From positions 1 through 40,117 of the forward strand of contig CACWOS010000023.1 of NCBI GenBank assembly GCA_902762565.1: a stretch of DNA of 40,117 bases, in the 5' to 3' direction. Below, piece by piece: positions 15,574-34,189 of the stretch. Every line of letters starts with the position of its first letter. The stretch's first letter is position 1. A program made the translations under genes and the position numbers. The notes under the pieces are model-generated. The model was not told the origin of the DNA. It was given only the letters and a program-made list of their open reading frames with translations, and did no database searches. This DNA comes from an uncultured Prevotellaceae bacterium. Its GTDB lineage: Bacteria; Bacteroidota; Bacteroidia; Bacteroidales; Bacteroidaceae.

Positions 15574-17583
15574 ATGAAAAGATTAACAACATGTGCTGCC
15601 CTTTTGTTGGCAGCTGCGCTGGGACTCAATGCCCAGAAGCCCATGAAAGCCCCCAAGGGTGGTAAGGCAATTAGTGACGAATTAATTGGCATTTTCTTCG
15701 AGGACATCAACAATTGTGCTGATGGTGGACTCTATGCTGAACTCATCCAGAACGGTTCGTTCGAGTTCTCGCCTGCTGAGAGAGACGGTTGGGGAGCTGG
15801 TACTGCCTGGAAGGTGGTACGACCTGGTCACTCCCTCGGTCTGCTGGAGGTTTGCAAGGACAAAGGCATTCATGCTAACAATCCCACTTACATGAAACTG
15901 CACGCAGAGCGTACAAGGGAGTTTTACGACTTCAAGGGCTGGAGAGGCTATGGTATCGAAAACAACGGCTACGACGGCATTAACGTAAAAGCCGGTGCCA
16001 AGTACGATTTCTCTGTATTCCTTCGCAATTACGGTGCTGCCAAGCAGATTCGCGTCGCCCTCGTTGAACCTCAGGGCTGGGGCAAGGACCCCAAACTATT
16101 GACTGATGTCAACATCACGGCCGATGCTAAGAATTGGAAAAAATATACGGCTGTACTGACGCCCAATGCCGACAGCAAAAATGCTGCTCTTCAGATTCTG
16201 ATGTTGACTGATGGCGATATGGATGTTGATATGGTATCGTTGATGCCTCAAGATACTTATAAGGGACACGGTCTTCGTAAAGACCTTGCTCAGGCTCTGG
16301 CCGACCTCCAGCCTAAGTTCATGCGCTTTCCTGGTGGTTGCGTCGTACACGGTGGTGGTGACGGTTTCTGGGACACCTATCGTTGGAAGACCACTATTGG
16401 TCCCAAGGAGACGCGTCGCGGCCTGAAGAACACATGGGGTTATCATCAGAGCATGGGACTGGGCTACTATGAGTATTTCCAGTTTTGTGAGGATCTCGGC
16501 ATGCAGCCTCTGCCCATCCTTCCTTGCGGTGTGAGTTGTCAGGGTGCTAATGGTGGCTGGAACATGTATCCCAAACAAGCTCAGGACGTTGTTCCCATGA
16601 ACCAGATGGATGAGTGGGTAGCCGAGGCCATCGACCTCATAGAGTGGGCCAATGGCGACCCCACCACTAACAAATGGGCCAAGATGCGTGCTGACGCTGG
16701 TCACCCCAAGCCCTTTGGTCTGAAGTATCTCGGCCTTGGTAACGAGGAGAAAATTTCGCCCGAGTTCATTGAGCGTTTCAAGTATATTTACGAGCGTGTC
16801 ACAAAGGCACATCCTGAGATTGTCATCGTAGGCACCGCTGGTCCTGGCTCTCACAAGGACAACCCCGACTATGAAGCAGGTTGGAAACTGGCTGACGAGC
16901 TCGCTATGCCAATACTCGACGAGCACTACTATGAGCCCAACACATACTTCCTGAACAAGCGTCAGTACGATAACTATCCTCGCGACCGCAAGACGAAGGT
17001 TTATCTGGGTGAATATGCCGCCAAGGACAAGAAGTTGATTGATGCACTGGCTGAGGGCTTATATCTGTTGCATGTAGAGCGTAATGCCGATGTCGTAGCC
17101 ATGACTTCCTACGCACCTCTCTTTGCCCGTAAGAACGGTACTCAGTGGAATCCCGATATGATCTACTTCGACAATGAGCGCGTCTTCCCAACTTGCAGCT
17201 ACTATGTACAGCAGTTGTTCGGACAGTCAAGCGGCCAGTACTACTATGGCGACTGCGTACAGTTCGAGGGCGACGAAAAGGGTGTTATCCAGCCTCAGGA
17301 GAATGTACACTACGGACAGAGCGTCATTCTGAACGTGAAAACCCGCAAGCTGTATGTCAAGCTAGTGAACGCTTCTGATAAGGAGAAGGAGGCAGACATC
17401 AACTTAAGCCGCTTCCCCCTGAAGAAGACCTGCGTAAAAACCGTGCTCGAGGGTAATGCCAACGACGAAAACAACTTCGAAAAGCAACCCATCGCTCCCA
17501 AGAAGGAGACTATCAAGGCTCAGAAGAAGTTCGATATCGACCTGAAGCCTTACTCAATGGTGATGTTGGAGTACCAGCTGTAA
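15574..17583 (+). CDS. GH51 alpha-L-arabinofuranosidase
   Basis: A 669-residue exported enzyme (signal peptide MKRLTTCAALLLAAALGLNA). Residues 30-65 give the GH51 opening (ISDELIGIFFEDINNCADGGLYAELI). A carbohydrate-binding CBM4/9-like insert follows (about 70-225), then the (beta/alpha)8 barrel with the RFPGG motif (251-255), acid/base E391 in LGLGNEE and nucleophile E480 in VYLGEYAA, and a C-terminal beta-sandwich. The family removes alpha-L-arabinofuranosyl groups from arabinan, arabinoxylan or pectin side chains with retention of configuration. It has its own palindrome-bearing promoter and a terminator-like hairpin downstream, so it may be expressed apart from the genes on either side. 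Confidence 0.9.
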   Translation: MKRLTTCAALLLAAALGLNAQKPMKAPKGGKAISDELIGIFFEDINNCADGGLYAELIQNGSFEFSPAERDGWGAGTAWKVVRPGHSLGLLEVCKDKGIHANNPTYMKLHAERTREFYDFKGWRGYGIENNGYDGINVKAGAKYDFSVFLRNYGAAKQIRVALVEPQGWGKDPKLLTDVNITADAKNWKKYTAVLTPNADSKNAALQILMLTDGDMDVDMVSLMPQDTYKGHGLRKDLAQALADLQPKFMRFPGGCVVHGGGDGFWDTYRWKTTIGPKETRRGLKNTWGYHQSMGLGYYEYFQFCEDLGMQPLPILPCGVSCQGANGGWNMYPKQAQDVVPMNQMDEWVAEAIDLIEWANGDPTTNKWAKMRADAGHPKPFGLKYLGLGNEEKISPEFIERFKYIYERVTKAHPEIVIVGTAGPGSHKDNPDYEAGWKLADELAMPILDEHYYEPNTYFLNKRQYDNYPRDRKTKVYLGEYAAKDKKLIDALAEGLYLLHVERNADVVAMTSYAPLFARKNGTQWNPDMIYFDNERVFPTCSYYVQQLFGQSSGQYYYGDCVQFEGDEKGVIQPQENVHYGQSVILNVKTRKLYVKLVNASDKEKEADINLSRFPLKKTCVKTVLEGNANDENNFEKQPIAPKKETIKAQKKFDIDLKPYSMVMLEYQL

Positions 17584-17616
17584 GGAGTTAGAAGAAGTTA
17601 GGAGGAGTTAGAAGAA
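17584..17616 (+). repeat. short purine-rich tandem repeat after GH51
   Basis: GGAGTTAGAAGAA occurs twice (17584-17596 and 17604-17616), with a partial unit (GTTAGGA) between. It starts directly after the stop codon and belongs with the other degenerate short arrays in this window. Confidence 0.7.
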
Positions 17617-17617
17617 T

Positions 17618-17656
17618 AAGACTGACGACAAAACGCTTGTTCGTCAGTCTTATTTT
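17618..17656 (+). terminator. intrinsic terminator between GH51 and GH140
   Basis: AAGACTGACGA and TCGTCAGTCTT form a perfect 11-bp stem around a 12-base loop, followed by ATTTTATATA. It fits a rho-independent terminator with a modest T-run. I see no clear TAnnTTTG box before GH140, so some read-through into the next operon may be the normal route. Confidence 0.65.
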
Positions 17657-17677
17657 ATATATACGCGTAAACAAGCT

Positions 17678-19135
17678 ATGAAGAAACTATTGATGATATT
17701 AAGCCTTGCTCTGCTGACGGTTTCGGCACAGGCAGGTAAGCCATGGGACAATGGCAAGTTGAAGGTATCGGATAACCAGCGTTATCTGCAGTTTGAGAAC
17801 GGACAGCCTTTCTTCTGGTTGGGCGAGACGGGTTGGCTACTGCCTGAGCGCCTAGACAGGGCAGAAGCAGAGTGGTATCTGCAGTCGTGCGCCAAGGCTG
17901 GCTATAATGTTGTTCAAGTGCAAACCATCGACGGTGTTCCTGCCTACAACATCTATGGACAGATGTCTAATATTGATGGTTGGAACTTCAAAAACATCAA
18001 CCAGAAGGGTGTCTACGGCTATTGGGACCACATGGACTACATCGTCAATATGGCTCAGCAGCATGGCATATACATCGGTATGGTGTGCATCTGGGGCGGA
18101 CTGGTAAAAGCTGGTCTTCTGAGTGTCGAGGATGCCAAGAAATATGGTACGTTCCTTGCCAACCGCTATAAGGACAAGCCCAACATCATCTGGTTTATGG
18201 GTGGCGATATTCAGGGCGACATCAAGCCTGAAGTTTGGGAAGCACTGGCTACCACCATCAAGTCGATTGACAAGAACCACCTCATGACCTATCATCCCCG
18301 TGGACGCTATACCTCAGCCAAATGGTGGAGTAAGGCCTCGTGGATGGATTTTCACACGTTCCAGAGCGGACACCGTCGTTATGGACAGCGCATGGGCAAT
18401 GCCGACTACCCTATTCCTGACAATACGGAGGAGGACAACTGGATGTATGTCGATTCCACCTGGAAGTATAATCCCATCAAGCCTGTATTGGATGCTGAGC
18501 CATCGTACGAGGACATCCCCATGGGACTGCATGACCCACACGAGGCTCGCTGGCAGGACTACGACGTGCGCCGCTATGCCTATTGGAGCGTGTTTGCTGG
18601 CAGTTGCGGACATACCTACGGACATAACGCCATCATGCAGATGCTGAAGCCAGGCTATCCGACAAGCTATGGTGATGCTGGTGACGTGAAGGCGTGGTAT
18701 CAGGGATTGAAGGATCCTGGCTACAACCAGATGCAATACCTGAAGCGCTTGATGCTATCGTTCCCTTACTTTGAACGAGTACCCGACCAGAGTATTATCC
18801 AGGAGAACGGTGAGAAGTATAACCGCCTGATTGCTACACGAGGTAACGATTATCTGCTGGTTTACAACTACAACAATAACAACATGAAGCTCGACCTGAC
18901 GAAGATTTCAGGTACAAAGAAGAATGTGTGGTGGATGACTGCTGCCACTGGCAAGCTGAAGTATCTTGGTGAATTTGACAACAAGGTACTCACCTTCCGC
19001 TATCATCCACAGTCAGCCCGTGTGGAGGATGGTGTACTCATTGCTATAGACAGCACAAAAGACTATCTGAAGAAAGACCAGACAGAACTGTCGCCAGACG
19101 GATATAAAGCGAAAGAGAGGGACTTGAATGAATAG
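17678..19135 (+). CDS. GH140-like (DUF4038) glycosidase, probable apiosidase
   Basis: A 485-residue exported enzyme (signal peptide about 1-19, ending SAQA). The (beta/alpha)8 barrel of the DUF4038 family shows FFWLGETGW (46-53), the acid/base candidate D177 in WFMGGD and the nucleophile candidate E274 in LDAEPSYE. A small C-terminal beta domain (about 390-470) contains VWWMTAATGKL. The founding GH140 enzyme hydrolyses the apiose-galacturonate bond of RG-II, releasing side chain A. That role fits the neighbours, though other DUF4038 members act elsewhere. Its last 8 nt overlap the next gene, implying translational coupling. Confidence 0.78.
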   Translation: MKKLLMILSLALLTVSAQAGKPWDNGKLKVSDNQRYLQFENGQPFFWLGETGWLLPERLDRAEAEWYLQSCAKAGYNVVQVQTIDGVPAYNIYGQMSNIDGWNFKNINQKGVYGYWDHMDYIVNMAQQHGIYIGMVCIWGGLVKAGLLSVEDAKKYGTFLANRYKDKPNIIWFMGGDIQGDIKPEVWEALATTIKSIDKNHLMTYHPRGRYTSAKWWSKASWMDFHTFQSGHRRYGQRMGNADYPIPDNTEEDNWMYVDSTWKYNPIKPVLDAEPSYEDIPMGLHDPHEARWQDYDVRRYAYWSVFAGSCGHTYGHNAIMQMLKPGYPTSYGDAGDVKAWYQGLKDPGYNQMQYLKRLMLSFPYFERVPDQSIIQENGEKYNRLIATRGNDYLLVYNYNNNNMKLDLTKISGTKKNVWWMTAATGKLKYLGEFDNKVLTFRYHPQSARVEDGVLIAIDSTKDYLKKDQTELSPDGYKAKERDLNE

Positions 19136-22100
19136 AATCCTTATAATATTGCTGGCGCTGCTACCATTGACAGTCTCAGCAGCAAAGAAGAAGGTCGTAA
19201 AACCTGACGTCAGCGTCGTAAACCTGCGGGTGGAGAATCTAGAAAAGCCGCTAGGTATCGATACAGCTGAGCCTCGTTTCTCGTGGCAGATAACGAGCGA
19301 CAAGCAGAATGTGCGGCAGACGGCCTACCAGATTATTGTTAGCGACAACAAGGGTGAAGTATGGAACACTGGTAAGGTAGAGAGCGACCAACAGCTATGG
19401 ATACAATATGCCGGCAAGCAGTTACAGAGCAATACCGCATGCACTTGGAGAGTTAAGGTATGGACTACCGTTGGTGAATCAGAGTGGAGCAGCGACGAAT
19501 GCTTTAGTGTCGGACTGCTACACGAAGGAAAGTGGAGTGGTTACTGGATTGGCTTGGAACGTTTGCTACCTGGCGAAGAGCGTGGTATGCACACTCGTAT
19601 GGCTGCCCGCTATCTACGCAAGGAGTTTTCATTGAAGGACAAAGCAATAAAGCGGGCAACCGCCTATGTTGCAGGCATCGGACTGCATGAGTTCTACGTC
19701 AATGGCCAACGCATGGGCGACAGAGTGCTGACGCCTGTACCCAGCGACTATCGCAAGACCATCTATTATAACACATATGATGTGACGGAAGCAATGACAA
19801 AGAAGACCTGCCTCGGCATTGCGTTGGGCAATGGTCGCTATTTCCCCATGCAGCAACACAAAGCCTACAAAATTCATACATTTGGCTACCCTAAGTGTCG
19901 CATTAATGTCATTGTGGAATATGCCGACGGAACGACGCAGCGTTTGCAGACTGATGACAAGGGATGGAAGGTAACGACCAATGGACCAATTCGTGCCAAT
20001 AACGAATACGACGGCGAAGAATATGACGCCCGCATGGAGATGAAAGGTTGGAGCGAGGTTGGCTATGACGATTCGAAATGGCTGAATGTGGAGCGGACGG
20101 ATATTCCGCAGGCTTATCTTCGTGCACAGATGACGCCAGGCATGAAGGTGCTACAACAAATACAGCCAGCATCCATTAATGGAAGCATCGTTGACATCGG
20201 GCAAAATATAGCAGGCTGGCTGAAGGTGCGCGTTCGAGGACAGAAGGGCGACACCATCCGTATCGTTTATGCCGAAAAGTTAAATACCAACGGCACACTC
20301 TATCGCGAGAACTTCCGCAATGCACGCTCTACCGACATTTACATCTGCAATGGTGAGGAAGGCAATGGACGCTGGTGGACGCCAACATTCGTCTATCATG
20401 GGTTTAAGTATGCAGAGATTATCGGACTGAAGAATGCAACAAAGGACGATTTCGTGGCAGAAGTAGTGGCTGATGAAATGGCAACGACAGGACATTTCGA
20501 ATGCTCTGATACCATCCTGAATAAAGTGATGAAAAATGCTTGGTGGGGCATCCTTGATAACTACAAAGGCATGCCTGTCGACTGTCCGCAACGTGACGAA
20601 CGCCAGCCTTGGCTAGGTGACAGAACAATGGGGTCGTTGGGTGAGTCGTTCTTATTTGACAACGAGCGACTTTATACCAAATGGATGCGTGATATTTGCG
20701 AAGCCCAGCGGACGGATGGTTGTATCCCTGACGTAGCACCTGCCTTCTGGAACTACTATAGTGACGATGTGGCCTGGGCAGCAGCGTTACCTTTTGGTTG
20801 TGATATGCTGTGGCGACAATACGGCAATCGCGAGGCCATCGACAAGAGCTATCCTGCCATTAAGAAGTGGGTACAGCACATCATTGAGGAATACTCCAAG
20901 GACGGTATCATCCATTGCGGGAAATATGCCGACTGGTGCGTACCTCCTGAAAAGTTGGAACTCATCCACTCGCAGGACCCAGCACGACAAACGGATGTCA
21001 CACTCATCTCCACGGCCTACATCATCCGTACACTGCAACTGATGGAGCAGTGGGGCTGCGAGGTGAGCTATTGGCGCCCCATCCGCAAACAGATGACGGA
21101 GGCTTTCAATAAGAAATTCCTAACGGTTAAGGAAGGCACCTCGCAGGCTCCTGGTCATACGCTCTATCCTGACTCCATTTTCTATGGCAACAATACCGCT
21201 ACTGCTAACTTGTTGGCACTGTCGTTTGGCATCGTTCCAGAGAAATATCGTCAAGAGGTGACGAAGAATGTGGTAGAGAACATCATCCTGAAGAACAATG
21301 CCCACGTGCCGTGTGGTGTCATTGGCATCTCATGGTTGTTGCGAGCTCTCAGCGACAATGGCTTCAGCGACATAGCATATATGATAGCCACCCAACATAG
21401 CTATCCTTCATGGGGCTATATGGCAGAGAACGGGGCTACCACCATCTGGGAACTATGGAATGGCGACAAGGCCAGTCCCAAGATGAATAGCAGCAATCAT
21501 GTCATGTTGTTGGGCGACCTCATCACATGGTGCTACCAGTATCTGGGTGGTATCCGTCAAGGTTCCATAAGCCAAGGCTCAACCTCTGCCTATAAGCACT
21601 TTGTTCTCAAGCCCGATTTTACCATCCAAGATTGCCCATGGACTTATGTCAGCTACGATTCACCCTACGGCACCATTGAGAGCCATTGGAAAAAGACCCT
21701 GCAACATGTGGAATGGGACGTACGCATTCCTTGCAACACCACAGCTGATATCTGTCTGCCTGATGGTACTATCAAGACCCTAGGTTCAGGCAAGTATCAT
21801 TTCTCATGCGACATTCCCACGACTTCGCCTGCTATTACCAAAGATGAGTTCTTGTATGAGCAAGCCAGTTTCCCACAGTGCCATGCTGCCACCATCGTAG
21901 AAACCAAGAAGGGCGACCTCGTTGCCACTTACTTCGGAGGCAAGCACGAGCGTAATCCTGATGTCTGCATCTGGGTCAACATCAAGAAAAAAAGTGAGAA
22001 GGAATGGAGCGAACCCATCCTTGCTGCTGATGGAGTCTTTACCCTTGGGACAAAGAATGCCGAAATCGCAGGCATCACTCCTGAGACTACCCCTGCCACT

Positions 22101-23003
22101 GAAGGGCCTGTGCATCGTGGATCTGCCTCAGCTAATCAGCGTCGCAAGGCCTGCTGGAACCCTGTTATCTGCGAAATGCCTAATGGCGAACTCTGGTTGT
22201 TCTTCAAGGTGGGTATCAAAGTTGCCGATTGGACTGGATGGCTCTGCAAATCGAAAGACGGAGGCAAGACCTGGAGCGATAAGGAACCCCTGCCTAAAGG
22301 ATTCCTTGGACCTATTAAGAATAAGCCAGAAATCATCAACGGACGTCTGCTTTGTCCCTCGAGTACGGAGGACAATGGTTGGAAATTCCATATGGAGATT
22401 TACGACATTGCCAAGAAGGAATGGAAATACGTAGGTCCCATCAAGGCAGAATTGGCCATGCGTACAGAAGATATGAAAGCTGGAAGCGCTTCTTCTACAG
22501 CTGCTAAGGAAGACATCGAGGCCCCCGATGCTGGAGGCGTAGCCACCAAGGATGGACGTCACCCCATTGACTGCATCCAACCCTCCATCTTGAAACTCAA
22601 GGATGGACGTCTACAGGTACTGATGCGTACTCGCAACGGACGCATTGGTACTTCCTTCTCCAGCGACAATGGTGACACCTGGACAAACGTTACGCTATTG
22701 GATGTTCCCAACAACCAGAGTGGAACCGATGCCGTTACTTTGCAAGACGGTCGTCATGTGCTTATCTATAACAACTTCGCCTCGCTCCCTGGCACGAAAA
22801 AAGGTGTGCGCACTCCACTCTCTATCGCCATCAGCAAAGACGGCAACCATTGGCATCATGCGCTGACACTGGAGGATTCACCCATCAGCCAGTACTCCTA
22901 CCCCAGCATCATCCAAGGCCGTGATGGCAAACTACATGCTGTCTACACTTGGCGACGACTGCGTATAGCCTACAAAGAAATCGATCCTGCTCAGTTACCC
23001 TAA
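19128..23003 (+). CDS. GH78 alpha-L-rhamnosidase fused to a sialidase-like (BNR) domain
   Basis: A 1291-residue exported protein (signal peptide about 1-19). Residues 25-890 are a full GH78 enzyme: N-terminal beta domains (VNLRVENLEKPLGIDTAEPRFSW), an (alpha/alpha)6 barrel with predicted acid E491 in CPQRDERQPW and base E775 in ATTIWELWNG, and a C-terminal beta domain. Residues about 900-1291 form a separate propeller of the predicted-neuraminidase type (COG4692-like): SFPQCHAATIVE, FGGKHERNPD, two Asp-boxes (SKDGGKTWS and SSDNGDTWT) and conserved arginines (RTRNGR, WRRLR). The classical FRIP motif is absent. GH33-type enzymes cleave ketosidic sugars including Kdo. RG-II side chain C is rhamnose on Kdo, so the fusion could perform both steps; this is inference. 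Both halves are near normal length. Confidence 0.85.
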   Translation: MNRILIILLALLPLTVSAAKKKVVKPDVSVVNLRVENLEKPLGIDTAEPRFSWQITSDKQNVRQTAYQIIVSDNKGEVWNTGKVESDQQLWIQYAGKQLQSNTACTWRVKVWTTVGESEWSSDECFSVGLLHEGKWSGYWIGLERLLPGEERGMHTRMAARYLRKEFSLKDKAIKRATAYVAGIGLHEFYVNGQRMGDRVLTPVPSDYRKTIYYNTYDVTEAMTKKTCLGIALGNGRYFPMQQHKAYKIHTFGYPKCRINVIVEYADGTTQRLQTDDKGWKVTTNGPIRANNEYDGEEYDARMEMKGWSEVGYDDSKWLNVERTDIPQAYLRAQMTPGMKVLQQIQPASINGSIVDIGQNIAGWLKVRVRGQKGDTIRIVYAEKLNTNGTLYRENFRNARSTDIYICNGEEGNGRWWTPTFVYHGFKYAEIIGLKNATKDDFVAEVVADEMATTGHFECSDTILNKVMKNAWWGILDNYKGMPVDCPQRDERQPWLGDRTMGSLGESFLFDNERLYTKWMRDICEAQRTDGCIPDVAPAFWNYYSDDVAWAAALPFGCDMLWRQYGNREAIDKSYPAIKKWVQHIIEEYSKDGIIHCGKYADWCVPPEKLELIHSQDPARQTDVTLISTAYIIRTLQLMEQWGCEVSYWRPIRKQMTEAFNKKFLTVKEGTSQAPGHTLYPDSIFYGNNTATANLLALSFGIVPEKYRQEVTKNVVENIILKNNAHVPCGVIGISWLLRALSDNGFSDIAYMIATQHSYPSWGYMAENGATTIWELWNGDKASPKMNSSNHVMLLGDLITWCYQYLGGIRQGSISQGSTSAYKHFVLKPDFTIQDCPWTYVSYDSPYGTIESHWKKTLQHVEWDVRIPCNTTADICLPDGTIKTLGSGKYHFSCDIPTTSPAITKDEFLYEQASFPQCHAATIVETKKGDLVATYFGGKHERNPDVCIWVNIKKKSEKEWSEPILAADGVFTLGTKNAEIAGITPETTPATEGPVHRGSASANQRRKACWNPVICEMPNGELWLFFKVGIKVADWTGWLCKSKDGGKTWSDKEPLPKGFLGPIKNKPEIINGRLLCPSSTEDNGWKFHMEIYDIAKKEWKYVGPIKAELAMRTEDMKAGSASSTAAKEDIEAPDAGGVATKDGRHPIDCIQPSILKLKDGRLQVLMRTRNGRIGTSFSSDNGDTWTNVTLLDVPNNQSGTDAVTLQDGRHVLIYNNFASLPGTKKGVRTPLSIAISKDGNHWHHALTLEDSPISQYSYPSIIQGRDGKLHAVYTWRRLRIAYKEIDPAQLP

Positions 23004-23028
23004 TTTATATCATAAAACCACTTAAATA

Positions 23029-25689
23029 ATGAAGAGAATTACAGTCATTGCTGTTATCGCCCTATTTGCCATTACGGCTATGGCACAACGAGTTAGCATC
23101 CAGACAGGAAAGAAAGCATCAGCACGCGAGCAGTACGCTACTGAATACCTGCAGAAGAAGTTAACGGAGATGGGCTATACCGTCAGCCCAAAGAAAGCGG
23201 ACTTCACGATAACGCTTTCAAACGCGAACAATGGAACAGCAGAAGGTTACACGATAGCCAAAGACAAAAAAGGCATCATTGTGACAGGAAATGACGCTAC
23301 AGGTGTCATCTATGGGTGTGTGGAACTATCTAAGCGCATCCATCAAGCAGGTTCTCTTTCACAGTTCGTCTCGATTCTGTCACAACACCCCATCACAGAT
23401 ACTCCAGGAATGGTGATGCGCGGCACGTGCATCGGATTGCAGAAGACAGTGTACCTGCCAGGCCATACCGTTTATGAATATCCTTATACACCTGAGAATT
23501 TCCCTTGGTTCTACGATAAGGAAGAGTGGATCAAGTACCTCGATATGATGGTAGAGAATAAGATGAACTCACTCTACCTTTGGAATGGTCATCCCTTTGC
23601 ATCGTTGGTGAAGTTGAAGGACTATCCCTTTGCATTAGAGGTAGACGAGGAGACCTTCAAGAAGAACGAGGAAATATTCTCGTTCCTGACGCATGAGGCT
23701 GACAATCGAGGCATCTGGGTTATTCAAATGTTCTATAATATTATCTTGAGTAAGCCTTTCGCTGACCATTACGGACTGAAGACACAGGATCGACATCGTC
23801 CTATCACACCGCTGATTAGCGACTATACACGCAAGAGCATTGCCACCTTCATCGAGAACTATCCTAATGTGGGGCTGTTGGTGTGCTTAGGCGAGGCAAT
23901 GGCAACCATTGAGGACGACGTCACATGGATGAAGGAAACCATTATACCAGGTATTAAAGACGGACTGAAGGCCAGCGGTCGTACAGATATCCCCCCTGTT
24001 GTGCTTCGCTCGCACGACACAGATGGACCTTTGGTGCTGAAAGAGTCACTACCGTTGTATCCCAACATCTACACGATGTCGAAATATACAGGTGAAAGTC
24101 TGACTACTTACGAACCTGGCGGTCCGTGGGGTGAGACACATCGGCAGTTGGCTGCCACTGCCCCTGTACATATTGATAATGTACATATCCTTGCCAATCT
24201 CGAACCTTGGCGCTGGTCGTCACCTGCGTTCATTCAGAAAACCGTTCAGGCCATGCATCGTGTGCACCACTCAAAAGGCTTGCACCTCTATCCGCAAGCC
24301 TCCTATTGGGACTGGCCCTATACCGCCGACAAACTTCCCAATGGTGAACGTTTGAAGCAATTAGACCGCGACTGGATGTGGTATCAGGCTTGGGGGCGCT
24401 ACGCATGGAATGAGCAACGTAGCAACGACAAAACCTATTGGAAGAAGGAATTGGCAGAATACTATGGAATCGACACTATTGCCGCTGGTCACTTATTAAA
24501 TGCATACGACGAGGCGGGCGAGATAGCTCCTAAACTACTGCGTCGCTTTGGCATAACGGAGGGCAATCGCCAGACATTGCTACTTGGCATGACCATGGGC
24601 GAACTGGTCAATCCCTATAAGTACACCATCTACCCAGGTTTCTACGAGAGTTGTGGACCAGAGGGTGAAAAACTTATCGAATATATTGAAAAGGAATGTA
24701 AAGGACAACCGCACGTAGGTGAGCTGCCTTTTGATATCGTTGACCAATGCGTAAACCACGGTGACCGAGCTTTAATAGAGATGGGTGCGATCGCCATGAA
24801 GCCGACACGTCATGCTGATGAATTCGAGCGCGTATGGAACGACTTTCTATGCTATGCTTCGTTTGCCAAAGCCTTTCAATTGAAAGTACGCGCGGCTGCC
24901 GAAGTGTTACGGTATAAATGGACGAAGGATATCAGCCATCTGGAGACTGCCGAGAAATGGTTGGAACAGAGCCTCAGCATCTGGTACGACCTGAGTCGCA
25001 TGACTGACCAGTGGTATCTCTATGCCAACTCCATGCAGACGGCACAACGACGCATTCCCGTTGGTGGCGATGGCGGTAAGATGAAGACGTGGAGCGAACT
25101 GGCTAAGGTCTATCAAGAAGAACTTGATGCCTTCAAGGCAAATATCGAGAGGCTGAAGCATCCCGTGGCCCAAACGGATGTTCTGATTAATCCTCTTAAA
25201 CCTGTAAATGTGAAGTATAGCGGTGCTACCGTTACACTGAAGAAAGGTGCAGTCCTTTTCGAGAAGCGTCCGGATACACCCATTGACAGTCTGGCACCAG
25301 AATTAGTTGGTCTGCAAGCCTTGGTATTGAACCGCGACACCACACGTATCGTCGGTACTACCATCGCTTTCGAATGCGACAAACCAGTCAAAGTACTTGT
25401 TGGTCTCTTTAAGGATGACGATCCCAAGTGGGCCAAGGCTCCTAAGTTGGAGATTGACGCCACAGGTAATGAGTACGGTCAGGCCGAACCTGTCTTGTCG
25501 AACGCCATCAGTATTGTACAGATGCCAAAAGTGAATATCCACACCTACTCACTGCCTGCTGGTCGACATACACTACGGTTGCCCAAAGGGATCCTAATGG
25601 TTGCAGGCTTTACCAGCGATAACATCAAGCCTCGTGACTGCGGCCTCAGTGGTCCGTCAAGCGAAGTAGACTGGCTATTCCAAAAGTAA
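23029..25689 (+). CDS. exo-glycosidase with GH67N/GH20b-type N-domain, possible alpha-D-galacturonidase
   Basis: An 886-residue exported protein (signal peptide about 1-19, ending AMA). Residues 25-110 are an alpha/beta domain of the kind that precedes GH67 and GH20 catalytic barrels (YLQKKLTEMGY, GIIVTGNDATGVIYGCVELSKRI). A large barrel follows with MRGTCIGLQKT, MNSLYLWNGHPF, LVCLGEAM and LANLEPWRWSSP; E and D residues in the last two are catalytic candidates. A helical segment (about 560-720) and a C-terminal beta-sandwich complete it. I recall close relatives being named alpha-D-galacturonidase, which would suit RG-II, but I cannot confirm the family; an alpha-glucuronidase is the main alternative. 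It sits 25 nt after the GH78 fusion and 4 nt before the GH137-GH2 gene. Confidence 0.6.
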   Translation: MKRITVIAVIALFAITAMAQRVSIQTGKKASAREQYATEYLQKKLTEMGYTVSPKKADFTITLSNANNGTAEGYTIAKDKKGIIVTGNDATGVIYGCVELSKRIHQAGSLSQFVSILSQHPITDTPGMVMRGTCIGLQKTVYLPGHTVYEYPYTPENFPWFYDKEEWIKYLDMMVENKMNSLYLWNGHPFASLVKLKDYPFALEVDEETFKKNEEIFSFLTHEADNRGIWVIQMFYNIILSKPFADHYGLKTQDRHRPITPLISDYTRKSIATFIENYPNVGLLVCLGEAMATIEDDVTWMKETIIPGIKDGLKASGRTDIPPVVLRSHDTDGPLVLKESLPLYPNIYTMSKYTGESLTTYEPGGPWGETHRQLAATAPVHIDNVHILANLEPWRWSSPAFIQKTVQAMHRVHHSKGLHLYPQASYWDWPYTADKLPNGERLKQLDRDWMWYQAWGRYAWNEQRSNDKTYWKKELAEYYGIDTIAAGHLLNAYDEAGEIAPKLLRRFGITEGNRQTLLLGMTMGELVNPYKYTIYPGFYESCGPEGEKLIEYIEKECKGQPHVGELPFDIVDQCVNHGDRALIEMGAIAMKPTRHADEFERVWNDFLCYASFAKAFQLKVRAAAEVLRYKWTKDISHLETAEKWLEQSLSIWYDLSRMTDQWYLYANSMQTAQRRIPVGGDGGKMKTWSELAKVYQEELDAFKANIERLKHPVAQTDVLINPLKPVNVKYSGATVTLKKGAVLFEKRPDTPIDSLAPELVGLQALVLNRDTTRIVGTTIAFECDKPVKVLVGLFKDDDPKWAKAPKLEIDATGNEYGQAEPVLSNAISIVQMPKVNIHTYSLPAGRHTLRLPKGILMVAGFTSDNIKPRDCGLSGPSSEVDWLFQK

Positions 25690-25693
25690 AGAC

Positions 25694-34165
<8,472 letters not shown>

Positions 34166-34189
34166 AGTATTTCATGAGATATTAATTGT

